Source of the DNA: Megalobrama amblycephala
Taxonomy: Eukaryota > Chordata > Actinopteri > Cypriniformes > Xenocyprididae
Assembly (NCBI RefSeq): GCF_018812025.1
Contig: NC_063049.1
Location: 5,517,013-5,581,012, forward strand
Reading direction: 5' to 3'
DNA length: 64,000 nt
Positions 20,437-30,609 of this stretch are shown one piece after another. A program made the position numbers and the translations under genes. The first letter of the stretch is position 1. Each line of letters opens with the position of its first letter. Under the pieces are notes generated by a model. That model was not told the origin of the DNA, did no database searches, and saw only the letters and a program-made list of their open reading frames with translations.

Positions 20437-21690
20437 CAATCATAGACTGTAAAAGAAAATATGGACGTAGCGTCCGTGACGTCACCCATAGAGTTCTGAA
20501 CAGCAGTTTTGACGCGTAAATGAGGCCGCGGCCATCTTAGCTGCGCGTCACCGCACGTCACTCCCGGATAACTGAAAATGGGCAAAGAGGCGGGGAGGTG
20601 GTTTGAGCTGATATGACTGGTTGCTGAAACCACGCCCGCCTAGCTCGACGTGACCATGTTAGCAGCAAAGGAGCTATCTATCTATCTTAGATACGATCTA
20701 AAATATTAATGAAGATAAGTTTTATCATCAGAACGTTCTAAAGGTTTACTGTCAATCTACGGTGTTTCTTTAAGATATAGATCCTCCAACACCAGTAGTG
20801 TTGTGTGCAAATAACAACATGGAAAATCAAATGGGACTTCATACCTTTATAATGAAATAGAGATCGCGAGATGAATCCAATCTGTGGCACTTGGGTAAAA
20901 TATGAGTGTCCATTGCAAAACAAAAAAACATTTCACATTTCTTCTGAATGATCATCGTTCTTCAAGAAATAATGCAATCTGAGCAGCCTTTATGTTGTAA
21001 AACTGTATATGATCATATCTAACAAACAAATGAGCCCGTGTCCAAAGTTTTCCAAATAGTGCAGCAGTTTTAGTTATAATATCCAAGCAGTGCTGTCGGA
21101 TTTTGATATCCTCCCGCCATTGTCATTGTAGTAAATCTCACAACCAAAACTTTCAGCCAATGCCACGATCCAAACAACGTGTGTTCTGTGTCTCTTCCCC
21201 ATGCATGCGCATCTACACAGACACACATCAGTCTCGAATATTATGCAGCAAGCCATATTTTATAATTGTATAAAATAATCGAGAAAAAAAGCACAAAAAC
21301 GGCTGAGATGCCAAATTCAGCGGCAGCTGAGGTAACATGACGGCTCACAGACAGCAGCGCCAATCCACCTGTCACTCAAGTGACCACGCCCTTAATTATG
21401 CAGAACTTTAAGGCTTAATATAATTTAAACGGATGAGTTATAAAAAAATCACAAACCTTCACAGTTGTCATGAAGGGCAAAATTAGCAGTATAGACCAAA
21501 ACCACAATTTGAACCAACTTGTAAACATGTTTTTTTCTGCTATAAACTTGGCCAATTTAACATGGGACTCTATGAGATTCTGCTCTCTTTTGGAGCCTGT
21601 CCCTAGCGGCCAGTCGATGAATCGCAGTTTAAGTCACTTCTGTATTGGCTTCACGAGAAACTGGGGGAGGTTGCCGCTTGGCGTCAATAC
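20437..21690. repeat. Interspersed cyprinid-type repeat
   Basis: The segment begins TCATAGACTGTAAAAGAAAA, followed by GACGTAGCGTCCGTGACGTC, and ends near TGTATTGGCTTCACGAG and GGTTGCCGCTTGG. I recognise this text order as a very common cyprinid interspersed family (established knowledge, recalled). No paired terminal repeat was seen, so the class is unclear. Confidence 0.55.
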
Positions 21691-22164
21691 AAACTCTGGT
21701 TGGGGCGGAACTATCTGTTTGAGCAACCAATGGAAGATAGGGGAGCGGTCAAGAATCTTGTGTGATTGGTTAAGGCTTCTGATTGAAAATAGCCCATATT
21801 TTGAAAATTCCATTGACGGTATAGTGAAACAAACCTCAATCCCACAAACAAAAAGCAGAAGTACAAATTCTCAGTAGCATCATCAGTCCCAAAGCTTGTT
21901 AAAACATTGGTATCTGTGGTTTAAATTCTGTAAAATCTATCAACAAAGAAGCTCTTACCATTTCACTGGAAATGGTTTTTGTCTTCCTCTCTAGGTCAAG
22001 TCTTTGGTTACTACTGTGCTCAAGAAGACACTTCATGTGTCATTGTGCTAAATTACAAGATTCCAGCTCTGTGCTTTCTTCTCTTTTTTGTTCTTTTTAC
22101 TTTTGTTTTATTTTATACAGCATATTTGGAGACAATAAAGAGAACTAAACAAAAATATTTCCTT

Positions 22165-22166
<2 letters not shown>
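21691..22166. other. No feature recognised
   Basis: Unassigned sequence leading into the CA microsatellite. Confidence 0.4.

Positions 22167-22167
<1 letters not shown>

Positions 22168-22240
<73 letters not shown>
22168..22240. repeat. (CA)n microsatellite
   Basis: About 36 uninterrupted CA units. Confidence 0.99.
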
Positions 22241-22242
<2 letters not shown>

Positions 22243-22288
22243 GCACTTGCAGTGGAAATGAATAGGGCCAGAGTTTTGTGGAAATGGA

Positions 22289-22361
22289 AGCTTATTTCTA
22301 AAGCACTTACAGTACATTAACTAGAAGAGTTAATGTACTGTAAGTGCTTTAGAAATAAGCT
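22289..22361. repeat. Perfect 34-bp-arm hairpin
   Basis: The arm 22289-22322 (starts AGCTTATTTCTAAAGCAC) is the exact reverse complement of 22328-22361, with a 5-nt loop AGAAG. It lies 49 bp after the CA microsatellite. A near copy of part of the arm (AAAGCACTTGCAGT) sits right at the microsatellite edge. Confidence 0.95.
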
Positions 22362-23394
22362 AGAAATAAGTTAAAACTTCTTATACTTGCTCTTGTCATT
22401 TTCACAGTTGTTTTAGCCATTGCTTTACATTGCTATGGCAACAAAGTTGTAAAATTACACAGAAAAGGTCAGTAAGTGAGATTTCATAATTTGTTGAATG
22501 TTTACATCTTGTGACTGTCAGGAGTATGCTTAGATTAGTTGCCTTTTTGTTTCCATGTGTTTGTCACCTGTGTCTTCAGTTCAGTTTAGTCTTGTTTAAT
22601 CCCTAATTAGTTCCCTTAGTTACCAAATGCATTCACCTGTCAATCATTATGTCCCTCAGTTTTCTCAGTTCTTTGTTCAGTCTCTTTTAGTATTATGTGG
22701 TAGTTATGCTTTATTCCTGGTAATCTCCTGCCAGTTTCCTTTTAAATTGATTTTTAAAGACTGTTTTTGTTCCTACTTCAGAGTCTTACGATTCATCACA
22801 GAACAGATTTTTGCTTTTTGTTAACAAAACAAAACAAAAAACATTATGCCAAAAATGTTGTCAATTTAAAGTTGTTGAGCTTTTATTTAATAACTTAATA
22901 AAGCAGAATGATTCTAAAACATTAGAATGAGCAATTTATTACTAACTTTATTAATTCAGTTACAGTGTGCATCCAAATGACACAACAGTAATGAGTTCTT
23001 TCAAGAGGAGCTGAAATATCATTCCTCATTATTACAGTCTTAGAAAAATAGTTCAGCAGGGTTCTATATAGATCTCTAGGGTTCTAGACTCAATTTTAAA
23101 GAACACTTTACACCAAAAAGGTTCTATCTAACGAGATTGCATAATCCCTTCATGATTAATGGGTTATTTCATTTTTTTCTAGTGATAAAGTGTTTATGAG
23201 CTGTTTGATTTATAAAATGTATTTAAAATAAAAAATGAATTAAAACCAAATGAGTTAATTAAAACTAAATCCACAATATTCCCATAATGGGATCTCCTAA
23301 AAGGTTCTACATATGAAGCGCTTGACGGAACCCTTTAACGTTCTATATAGAATCTTTTCTTCTAAGAGTGTACTCTTAAATTGCGTCCCAAATG
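22362..23394. other. Mostly unassigned; possible decayed LTR and a MITE-like pair
   Basis: The stretch 22500-22820 has a promoter/UTR-like texture similar to fish gypsy LTRs but no TG...CA borders that I can fix. Around 23055-23370, AGAACCT-type blocks occur in both orientations (GGTTCTATATAGATCTC near 23060 and GTTCTATATAGAATC near 23340), suggesting a decayed MITE. Low certainty for both. Confidence 0.3.
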
Positions 23395-23600
23395 ACACTA
23401 TGCACTATGTCCTTATTTAGTGCAGGAGTCTCCAAACCCGGTCCTGGAGGGCCACTGTCCTGCAGAGTTCAGCTCCAAACCAAAATAAACATTCCTGAAC
23501 CAGCTAATCAAGGTCTAATTAGGCACACTAGAAACTTCCAAGTTGGACCTGAACTCTGTTGGAGCTGAACCCTCCCCCCTATTTATACTACAAAACGGCA
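23395..23600. repeat. Interspersed repeat (GGTCCTGGAGGGCC family)
   Basis: The segment contains CTCCAAACCCGGTCCTGGAG near 23430, and near 23555 a late GTTGGAGCTGAACCCTCC that mirrors the earlier GTTCAGCTCCAAACC. This gives partial inverted symmetry. A related text with TCCAACCCTGCTCCGTCCTG is at 34205-34320. Confidence 0.55.
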
Positions 23601-23723
23601 TAGAATAGTGCAGAAGTACATTGGGACACACCATCAGAAATGTTCAGAAACATTTTGTAGAGAAAAGTATATTTATTCATTTCATATGGTTACAGGAGAA
23701 ACTATATATGATTTATATATATA

Positions 23724-24182
23724 CACAGTACTGTGCAGAAGTCTTTAGGCCACCATTAGATGTTGTTTTAGCAATGGTATAATGACCATATATAATTATT
23801 TGTCTTAAGCATTATTGGTCTTAAACAGAAAAAAAAAAACAGCTTTTATAGGCTAAAATGGCAAGTATTTATTGACCTCTCCTTACACTTGAGCAATAGC
23901 AGGAACGGAAAGGGACTGGAAGGCCAAGAAATCTGATTAGAAGTTTCTCAGAGTTTCTCCTTTGAAAAAATGGAAGTCCAGGAGACATGTGACAGGAGGT
24001 CACACTAAATAGTGATTTTTGCTTAAAGAAACAACTTTGTTCAGAATGTTTTTACATTTTGTGTATATATTTCCTGTATTTTCTGTTTGTATCATAATAA
24101 AGACCAAAAAATAAATATGGATGGTCATTAAAACATTGCTAAAACAATGAAGCTGGTGGTGGCCTAAGACTTTTGCACAGTA

Positions 24183-24184
<2 letters not shown>
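23724..24184. mobile_element. Tc1-type MITE
   Basis: The ends CACAGTACTGTGCAGAAGTC and GACTTTTGCACAGTACT are inverted and continue into AGGCCACC and GGTGGCC blocks and GTTGTTTTAGCAATG against CATTGCTAAAACAATG. The left flank is TA. The right flank merges into a TA microsatellite, so the exact right edge is uncertain. No coding sequence. Confidence 0.75.

Positions 24185-24185
<1 letters not shown>

Positions 24186-24258
<73 letters not shown>
24186..24258. repeat. (TA)n microsatellite
   Basis: A run of about 36 TA units directly after the right end of the Tc1-type MITE. Confidence 0.98.
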
Positions 24259-24260
<2 letters not shown>

Positions 24261-24325
24261 TTGATTGTGCTAAATATAAAATGCATTAAATACATATTTA
24301 CTGTAATGTACTGCATAAGGTTTAA

Positions 24326-24796
24326 AGGTGCAGTAAGCCATTTTCGGAAAATGCTGTTGAAAGTGGATTGGACCAAGCACCAAAACAAACTTGTAGCCAA
24401 TCAAAAGTAGGGGGCGTATCCACTCATGTTGGGGGAGGAGAGAGAGAGTGAGCAAGAGGGTAATTTGAAGAAAGACTGATGGCTGAGACTGAGACACATT
24501 ACAAATGAGAAAAGCTCAGAGGAATATCATTGGGGTTATGATCAGGCAAGGGCTTTAGGACCCATGTTAATATTAGAAAAGCTTTCCAGTGCTGGAGGGA
24601 CCCAAATGGGAAGGTCTGAAAACGGACGCCGAGGTTATGTTTTTCTGCGCCATACGTTATTTTGCTTCTCTTCAGCTATGATAAAGAGGCATCCACACTT
24701 GTATTGCATGTTTGGGGGCTGAGCAATGAAGAGGTGTGCTTGTTTGAGTTGATTTCAAATATCAACAGAGTTTCTCAGAAATCACTTACTGTACCT
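24326..24796. mobile_element. TTAA-flanked MITE downstream of the GPCR gene
   Basis: The ends AGGTGCAGTAAGCCATTTT and AATCACTTACTGTACCT are inverted at their tips, with TTAA at 24322-24325 and 24797-24800. It is 471 bp and non-coding. It lies about 100 bp past the GPCR stop codon, so it may form part of that gene's 3' UTR or terminator region. Confidence 0.75.
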
Positions 24797-24903
24797 TTAA
24801 AAGCCATTATTTCCCAACCAATCAGTCAAAATCCATTTTCAGTTCAGTTGGAGCTCTAGGGCTTTCTTGAGCTCGGGTGCGTTTGGAGTGACGGCTGAGC
24901 CCA

Positions 24904-25974
24904 TCAGATGGAGGAGTTGGCCATGGGCTCTTCAGGAGAGCAGCTGGCCAATCCCGAGTCTATCTCAGTAGCAGACACAGACTGACTCAGCTCTCTCAGC
25001 GAGTTCTTGGTGAAGTTCAAACACGACCTCCTCACCAACCTACGCACCTTCTTGGTGAGCAGCACATAGAGAATGGGGTTGACGCAGCTGTTGAAGAAGG
25101 CCAGGCTGGTGGCGAGGGGGAAGCCCACGATGAGCACGTTGTGCAGGTAGGTGGTGTGGTGCATGCTCAGCTCCATCAGGCTGAACGTGTGGAACGGCAC
25201 CCAACACAGGAAGAACGCCAGAATCACGGCGGAGACGGTTCTGGAAAAGCTGGTCAAACGCACCGAGTCGGACTGGCGCATCTTAACAGCCAGCAGCACG
25301 CCGCTCACGGTGATGGTGGCGAACGGAAGCAGAAAGCCCACGGTGGTGCGCAGAGACACCATCGCAATGTGTCTCACCGCTACCATGTGCGAGCTCACGT
25401 CGTGAAAGTTATTGAAACACACGATCTTCCCGTTATGTTGGATCACGTCACGGAATATCAGGGCCGGACAGCTTAAAAGGCAGGACGTGATCCAAATCAG
25501 CGCGCACACCCACCAGGCCCGCCGGACGTTTCGATACCTTTCCGACCAGTTCAGGTGGACCAGTGAGATGTAGCGATCCAAACTCAGGATGGTGAGAAAC
25601 AGCACGCTGGCGTACATGTTCATGGTGCACACGAAAGAGTTCAGCTTGCACATGGTCTTCCCAAAGAGCCAGTGAAAGTCCCGCAGCACGTAGTCGATGG
25701 AGAACGGAAGGAAAAGCACAAACACAAAGTCGGCAATGGCCAGATTCTGCAGCCAGACGCTGTTCACGGTCCTTTTGCTTTTGAAGGCAGTCACCCAGAT
25801 CACCATGCCATTCCCAATTACACCCAGAGTAAATGCCAGGCTGTAGATAATCACTGATATGATGTGAAGAGCTTCTCTTTGAGTGTAGCTGCCAGCTTTG
25901 GCCTCCTCTACATAGCCATACTCCAAGTATTCGTAAGTGTCGTTTTCATAGTCCATGCCTTCTTGGGTCATCAT
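24904..25974 (-). CDS. gpr1: Chemerin-receptor-type G-protein-coupled receptor (GPR1/CMKLR2-like)
   Basis: This is a 356-residue class A GPCR in one coding exon. In mammals GPR1 and CMKLR1 bind the adipokine/chemoattractant chemerin at the cell surface. All seven membrane segments can be traced: GNGMVIW with N55 (TM1), LAIADF with D82 (TM2), C109 and C186 for the ECL2 disulfide, DRY at 133-135, CWVP at 257-260 (TM6), and NPILY at 299-303 (TM7). The N-terminus has N11-D-T13 for glycosylation and many Tyr among acidic residues, a sulfation-type pattern. IIYSLAF...GN, HWLFG and CFNNF fit this subfamily. The C-tail pattern (SLRELSQSVSATE) resembles GPR1 more than CMKLR1, and adam23 lies nearby as in mammals. 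Met1, Met2 and Met7 are all possible starts. A splice acceptor (TCTCTAG|G) lies just before the ATG. Confidence 0.88.
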   Translation of the reverse strand: MMTQEGMDYENDTYEYLEYGYVEEAKAGSYTQREALHIISVIIYSLAFTLGVIGNGMVIWVTAFKSKRTVNSVWLQNLAIADFVFVLFLPFSIDYVLRDFHWLFGKTMCKLNSFVCTMNMYASVLFLTILSLDRYISLVHLNWSERYRNVRRAWWVCALIWITSCLLSCPALIFRDVIQHNGKIVCFNNFHDVSSHMVAVRHIAMVSLRTTVGFLLPFATITVSGVLLAVKMRQSDSVRLTSFSRTVSAVILAFFLCWVPFHTFSLMELSMHHTTYLHNVLIVGFPLATSLAFFNSCVNPILYVLLTKKVRRLVRRSCLNFTKNSLRELSQSVSATEIDSGLASCSPEEPMANSSI

Positions 25975-25985
25975 CCTAGAGACAA
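25975..25985 (-). promoter_or_regulatory. Splice acceptor before the GPCR start codon
   Basis: On the minus strand, TTTTGTCTCTAG precedes G and then ATG. This is a pyrimidine-rich tract and AG one base before the start codon, so the coding exon begins at about 25975 and the 5' UTR is largely spliced on from upstream. An intact ORF does not depend on this call. Confidence 0.6.
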
Positions 25986-26019
25986 AATGGGAAAGACAAA
26001 TTACAAATCTCTTTAATAG

Positions 26020-26460
26020 CTATTGTTTTAATGAGGTTAAAAGGAGAGCAAATTGTTTAAAGGTATTATTACTTTTGTAAAAATTATCAAAAAATTTTCC
26101 CCCAAACACTCCCCCATTCTGCCATTGGTCGGTCAAACAGATAGCCACGCCCCCATCTCCCACTATTGGTTGATCCTGTGTCGGGCTGCTAGGGATGTTC
26201 AAGCAAACAGAAAATCCAGGCTCATTGGAAAAACATGCCAGTTTCAGCAAAATAATATTACGTTGCTTCTTACATGTTTTGCGACGCTTTCAAAGCGAAA
26301 TGTCCAAAATTATCCCATTCTTTCAGATGAACACAATTGGAGTTATATTATAAAATATCCTGGCTCTTCCAAGCTTTATAATGGTAGTGAATGGCGCTCA
26401 CGATTTTGAAGCCCAAAAAAGTGCATCCATCCATCATAAAAGTAATCCATACAACTCCAG
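26020..26460. repeat. Fragment of a TTAA-type MITE family (left half)
   Basis: The text CTTTATAATGGTAGTGAATG, then GATTTTGAAGCCC and CATCCATCATAAAAGTAATC resembles the family also seen at 59478-60050. It resumes after the insertion at 26461-27170 with GGTTAATAAAGGCCTTCTGA. Confidence 0.5.
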
Positions 26461-27170
26461 GGGCCAGTTGTTCAAAAAATTTAATCTGGATCAGAATGAT
26501 CTGGATTTGGAAATCCCTTGTTTTGCCATCCAGGATCAGGTCTTACTTTTGTGCTGGTTTTTCAAAGAAAAATTGGATTGGATCACCCTGATCCATATAC
26601 ACACTTTTCCAGATTACCAAATCTGGATTACCAGTGCTCTACGGAGCCCCTAAAGGGACATGCTGATAGAAAGAATATGGGTTTTGAATTAAATATAATA
26701 TTTTTGTTGGATATTTACAGCTGTTTGAGGATTGTTTTATGGCACCAAAATCTCTTTTTAACTTTACAGTAGGTTACCGAAAGGCTAAATATGTAGGCTA
26801 ATGTCTACTTCTAATTTATTACTTTAACAGTTAAACTAATCAAGAGCAAAATAAATAAAATGTGTATTACATGATATAAATGTTGTATTTTTTTGACCAG
26901 TTTTAAAGTTTTATCACATTTTTGTTCCTGAAATCCACCCTTATGATGGGATCAGTTTAATCCAGATTTTTTGGATTAAAGGTATCCCAATCTTACTAAA
27001 AAGTTTTGAACAAAACAAACTGATGATTCTATTCAGATCCAGATCAAAACCAAGATTGGATTTTGTGATCTAATCTGATTTTAGAATCTTTTTTTCCTTT
27101 TGAACAACCCATTTTCAAGATTTTATCCAATCCAATAGCCGAAATCAGATTACGTTTGAACAACTGGCCC
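26461..27170. mobile_element. MITE with GGGCCAGTTG ends inserted in another MITE
   Basis: Ends GGGCCAGTTGTTCAAA and TTTGAACAACTGGCCC are perfect inverted repeats of 16 bp. Inside, GGATTGG, GATCTGGATT and similar motifs repeat in both orientations. Flanks are CAG on the left and TAG on the right, a possible 3-bp duplication. The 710-bp element is non-coding and lies in the presumed 5' intron of the GPCR gene. Confidence 0.75.
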
Positions 27171-27512
27171 TAGAGGGTTAATAAAGGCCTTCTGAAGCGA
27201 AGCAATGGGTTTTTGAAAGAAAGCTGATGTGCTGCATTTATAACGATCCATTTTGAGAGTTATATTTGCTGTGTGAGCTTCTCCTGTATTGTTTATGCCT
27301 GCGTATATTGGAATCACAAACTCATTTGCATTTAAAGGTACACACACCAAATCAACGCATATTTTCTCCCACCCAAAAATAGGCCGTTACAACATGGTAT
27401 AATAAAAAAATCCATGGGGTATTTTGAGCTGAAACTTCACAGAGACATTCTGGGGATACCAGAGACTTATATTACATCTTGTAAAAAGGGGCATTATAGG
27501 TCCCCTTTAAAT
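27171..27512. repeat. Right half of the interrupted MITE plus a TTAA-family end
   Basis: The first part continues the repeat interrupted at 26460. The end (27410-27512) reads GGGGTATTTTGAGCTGAAAC and finishes ATTATAGGTCCCCT followed by TTAA. This is the same terminal family as 16045-17287, with subterminal sequence shared with 13565-14459. The matching left end was not located. Confidence 0.5.
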
Positions 27513-28610
27513 CCTGCCTGGCTAGCACGCTTCCCGTAACGTCTACACATTAGGTCAGTAGGTGGAGAGTAGGCGGTCTTTAGAGGCTGCTGGAATGCAT
27601 TTAACCATATGAGCATTTCCACTACAGAAACAATCTGGTCAAATACGTTCCCGACTACCTCTGGAAGTGGTCAAAAGTGGACAATTACAGCTGTATTTAA
27701 CATTGTCTACTTGTGATCCGATCGATAAAAATGCATTGCTTCTGCGAGTTTTGAGCTCTTTTATGGTGACTCGTATTTTGAACAGGTTTACTACATCAGA
27801 AAAACTAGACAGTACATTTGAAAATGTATCAAGGTGTATTATTTACAGATAATACATCATGGCAAAAGTGTTTTAACATAGAATTGTGCAAGTAGCTGCA
27901 CAGAAATAAGTCTGTGTCAACAGATAATCTGCCCCTGTAATCATAATTAATGTGAAAAGGAATACAAGTTGTTGGCGTTTATAGTGTTTATTTCAGCATT
28001 TAATTGGAAGTATAGGTACATTTTAGGAGATTTGGTAGCACCACAGAGTGTTTACACTTTTCAAGGGAAGCTCCTTTGCGAAAAATTTACTTATTTACTA
28101 AACATATTATATAAAACTCTATATTAGGAGAAAGTATTTTAACATAAAAAAATTCAAGCATCTCAACAATGTCTCAAGCTGTGCTGATAAATCGCCAGCA
28201 TACCAAAGCCTCGATCAGAAGCCAGAGATTGCAACAATTCTTGTCAAATTCATTTTAAGATCAGTACTCTTGTATTTATTTCTTCAAAAAAGATTTTAAG
28301 TGAAATATCTGAGTCAAAGTTAATAAGAAAATGATTTAAGAAAAATAACTGAGATGTGCATTAAATCACCCCAGCTATGAAAGAGCCACAGTTGATCAAG
28401 ACGGTTTTGCTTTGCGAATTTCACAGAGCCGCTAACACAAGTATTCTAACAGTCACACTCAGTTCATGGAAATATTGAACATGTTATTAAGATGCTATTT
28501 TCTCTCAGTAAGCCTAGATCAAAATTGATCCCAGATTCTGCAAGTATCATGGAGCCTCAATCCAAACACACACTATTTGAAAGACATTTCAGAGTTACAG
28601 AATGACTTAC
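27513..28610. other. Probable 5' intron of the GPCR gene; no other feature
   Basis: No gene or clear repeat border is seen. It lies between the predicted non-coding exon at 28611-28689 and the coding exon. Confidence 0.4.
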
Positions 28611-28689
28611 CTGACTGCGTCGTGCTCACAGACTTCAGCTCCTCTGCAAAGATTTCTGTGCCAATTTCACGAAAAGATTTTGTTGTCCC
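28611..28689 (-). other. Predicted non-coding 5' exon of the GPCR gene
   Basis: On the minus strand CGCAGTCAG|GTAAGTCATT is an excellent splice donor (exon end at 28611), and GGGGAACACCCAG is a plausible acceptor near 28690. The 79-bp interval has no ATG-led long frame. It is placed upstream of the acceptor at 25975. The exon is inferred from splice signals only. Confidence 0.4.
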
Positions 28690-28719
28690 TGCTGGGTGTT
28701 CCCCTGTTATTGTTCCCAA

Positions 28720-28832
28720 AGTAAAGAGGGAGAGAGGGAGAGGGTAAGAGAGGTGAAGAAAGAGAGGCAGGAGAAAGGATTTGGACTATGCCTGGCCCCT
28801 CCACACACACACACAAACAAACAAACAAACAC
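28720..28832. repeat. Purine-rich tract and CA/CAAA repeats
   Basis: A GAGAGG-rich purine tract (about 28725-28785) is followed by short (CA)n and (CAAA)n runs (28801-28832). Confidence 0.8.
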
Positions 28833-29633
28833 TTTTGTCCCTCATAAACTCATTGCTATGTTTTGTTTTGTGTTTCAGGAGCGCTGGGGTCTGTGGTCTG
28901 AGTTTTGCCAGCATGCACACAGAGGGCTTTTTATGATTCAAATCTGTCACTAACTCACAAACCTCTCACTGAACAGGAATGTATCACAGCAGGATCTTTC
29001 CATCTGTGCATCCAGAGGACTTTATGATCCTAATGAGAGACGCATGATATTCTCTCTCTGGAAATGTGATCTGTTAATGAACATGGCTGTAATTATGATG
29101 GGCTCAACACAAATCAGCTCATCATAAGTTAGAAACTAGTTAGACAACTGAGCTGTCATTGCTAGGAAACCTTACAGTGCAATGAATGAGCAATAACTGA
29201 AGTAATTATGCCACACCACTGCAGAATTAATCCAAACTTGAGCAATAAGGGAAGAGATGTTTTCACTGCCTGACCTTCAGAATAAAACTGGTTTCAATTA
29301 GAACCAAACAAAGATTTCAAGTCCCTCAAAGCGTTTTGGCTAGAAGTTCTGGAAAACCATCCATAATGACACTTTAAATAATCCAGAAACCAGCATCCAA
29401 TGAATATACAACTCCAAATCTCCAAAGCAAATATAGCTTAACCTACAGCAAAAAAGAAGAAAAAAAGGAAAAGAAGAAAAAAAAAAAAACCTTCTTAATG
29501 AGAAGACGGTTCTTTGCCAAAAAAGACCGACTGAGGTACTTTCACTGTGTAATGAATAATGCATTTAGTGAAGGCAGTTTTGTCATTTAAACTAGTCTAG
29601 TGAGAGAAACTTAAAGGTAAATCATCACCGTAC

Positions 29634-29730
29634 CTTGTTTGTCGTTGAGGATATTGTTTGCTAGAGTAGGTCGCAAGCCCCAAAAGTTTACGCAAATGTT
29701 TGCCCCATTTGTTGAAAGCGGTTTATAAGC
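29634..29730 (-). promoter_or_regulatory. Possible promoter and first exon of the GPCR gene
   Basis: On the minus strand a TATA-like GCTTATAAACC (around 29722-29731) is followed about 90 bp later by AAACAAG|GTACGG, a usable donor at 29634. Together with the donor at 28611 this suggests an untranslated first exon. No transcript evidence is available here. Confidence 0.3.
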
Positions 29731-29832
29731 GATGTAAAGTGTCGTTTGGTGGAGACTTCACGCTTCACCACGCCGTTCCTGAGAGCGGATAAATCACTGC
29801 ACTGACTGAACCCAGCGCTACAAAGGAGCTCT

Positions 29833-29866
<34 letters not shown>
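29833..29866. repeat. (GT)n microsatellite
   Basis: About 16 GT units. Confidence 0.97.
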
Positions 29867-29867
<1 letters not shown>

Positions 29868-29869
<2 letters not shown>

Positions 29870-30126
29870 AAAATACTTCTATTTCAAATAAATACTGTTC
29901 TTTTGAACTTTATATTCGTCAAAAAAAATTAAAAATAAATAAAAATCGTGAAAAATGTTCAACATTGATAATAAAGGGTCATGTGACACTGAAGACTGGA
30001 GTAATGATGCTGAAAATTCAGCTTTGATCACATGAATAAATTACATTTTAACATATATTAAAATATAAACCAGTTATTTTAAATTGTAATAATATTTCAC
30101 AATATTACTGTTTTTTTAATCAAATA
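29868..30126. repeat. Copy of Tc1-type MITE family B, interrupted
   Basis: It shares ACTGAAGACTGGAGTAATGA, GCTGAAAATTCAGCTTTG and TTTTAAATTGTAATAATATT with copies at 48464-48670, 63230-63760 and 63768-64000. The copy is cut at 30126 by the next element, inserted at a TA. Confidence 0.8.
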
Positions 30127-30607
30127 CAGTGGCATGAAAAAGTATGTGTTTGAGTCTCTCAGTTGTCCTCAGTGTGAAAAGATGGATCTCAAAATCATTC
30201 AGTCACTGCTGGAAAGGGTTCAAATATGCAAAAATCCTTGAAAACTGAAGAATCTGCAGGAGCTGGAGGATTTTTCTGAAGAACAGAGCTCAGTTTAACT
30301 GCTCAGGACAAACAAGAGACTCATGAACAACCATCACAAATCATAAAAACAGTCATGGATCATCAGGTAACCACACACAGTACTGAGAATCAATGGTTCA
30401 CATACTTATGAATGGGGTTATTTTAATAAATTCAGCTATTGTTTTGTCTTGTGAACTAATGCAAACATCTTTTATGTAAAATATCTTACTCAGGACAGTA
30501 CTAAACAAAAAATAACATGCATTTTTTTATTATCCCTCTTATTTTATTAAAATAATTCTCATTTTCACAGATTCTGCAAGGGGTTCACATACTTTTTCAT
30601 GCCACTG
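30127..30607. mobile_element. Tc1-type MITE inserted in family B copy
   Basis: The ends CAGTGGCATGAAAAAGTATG and CATACTTTTTCATGCCACTG are perfect inverted repeats of 20 bp, flanked by TA (30125-30126 and 30608-30609). It is 481 bp and non-coding. Confidence 0.88.
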
Positions 30608-30609
30608 TA

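Noticed and set aside
22168..22317. Thr-His-rich or Cys-Val-rich ORFs across the CA run
   Set aside because: These are dinucleotide-repeat translation artefacts.
25141..25651. ORFs overlapping the GPCR gene on the other strand and frames
   Set aside because: They are shadows of the receptor CDS, which has a complete seven-segment structure.
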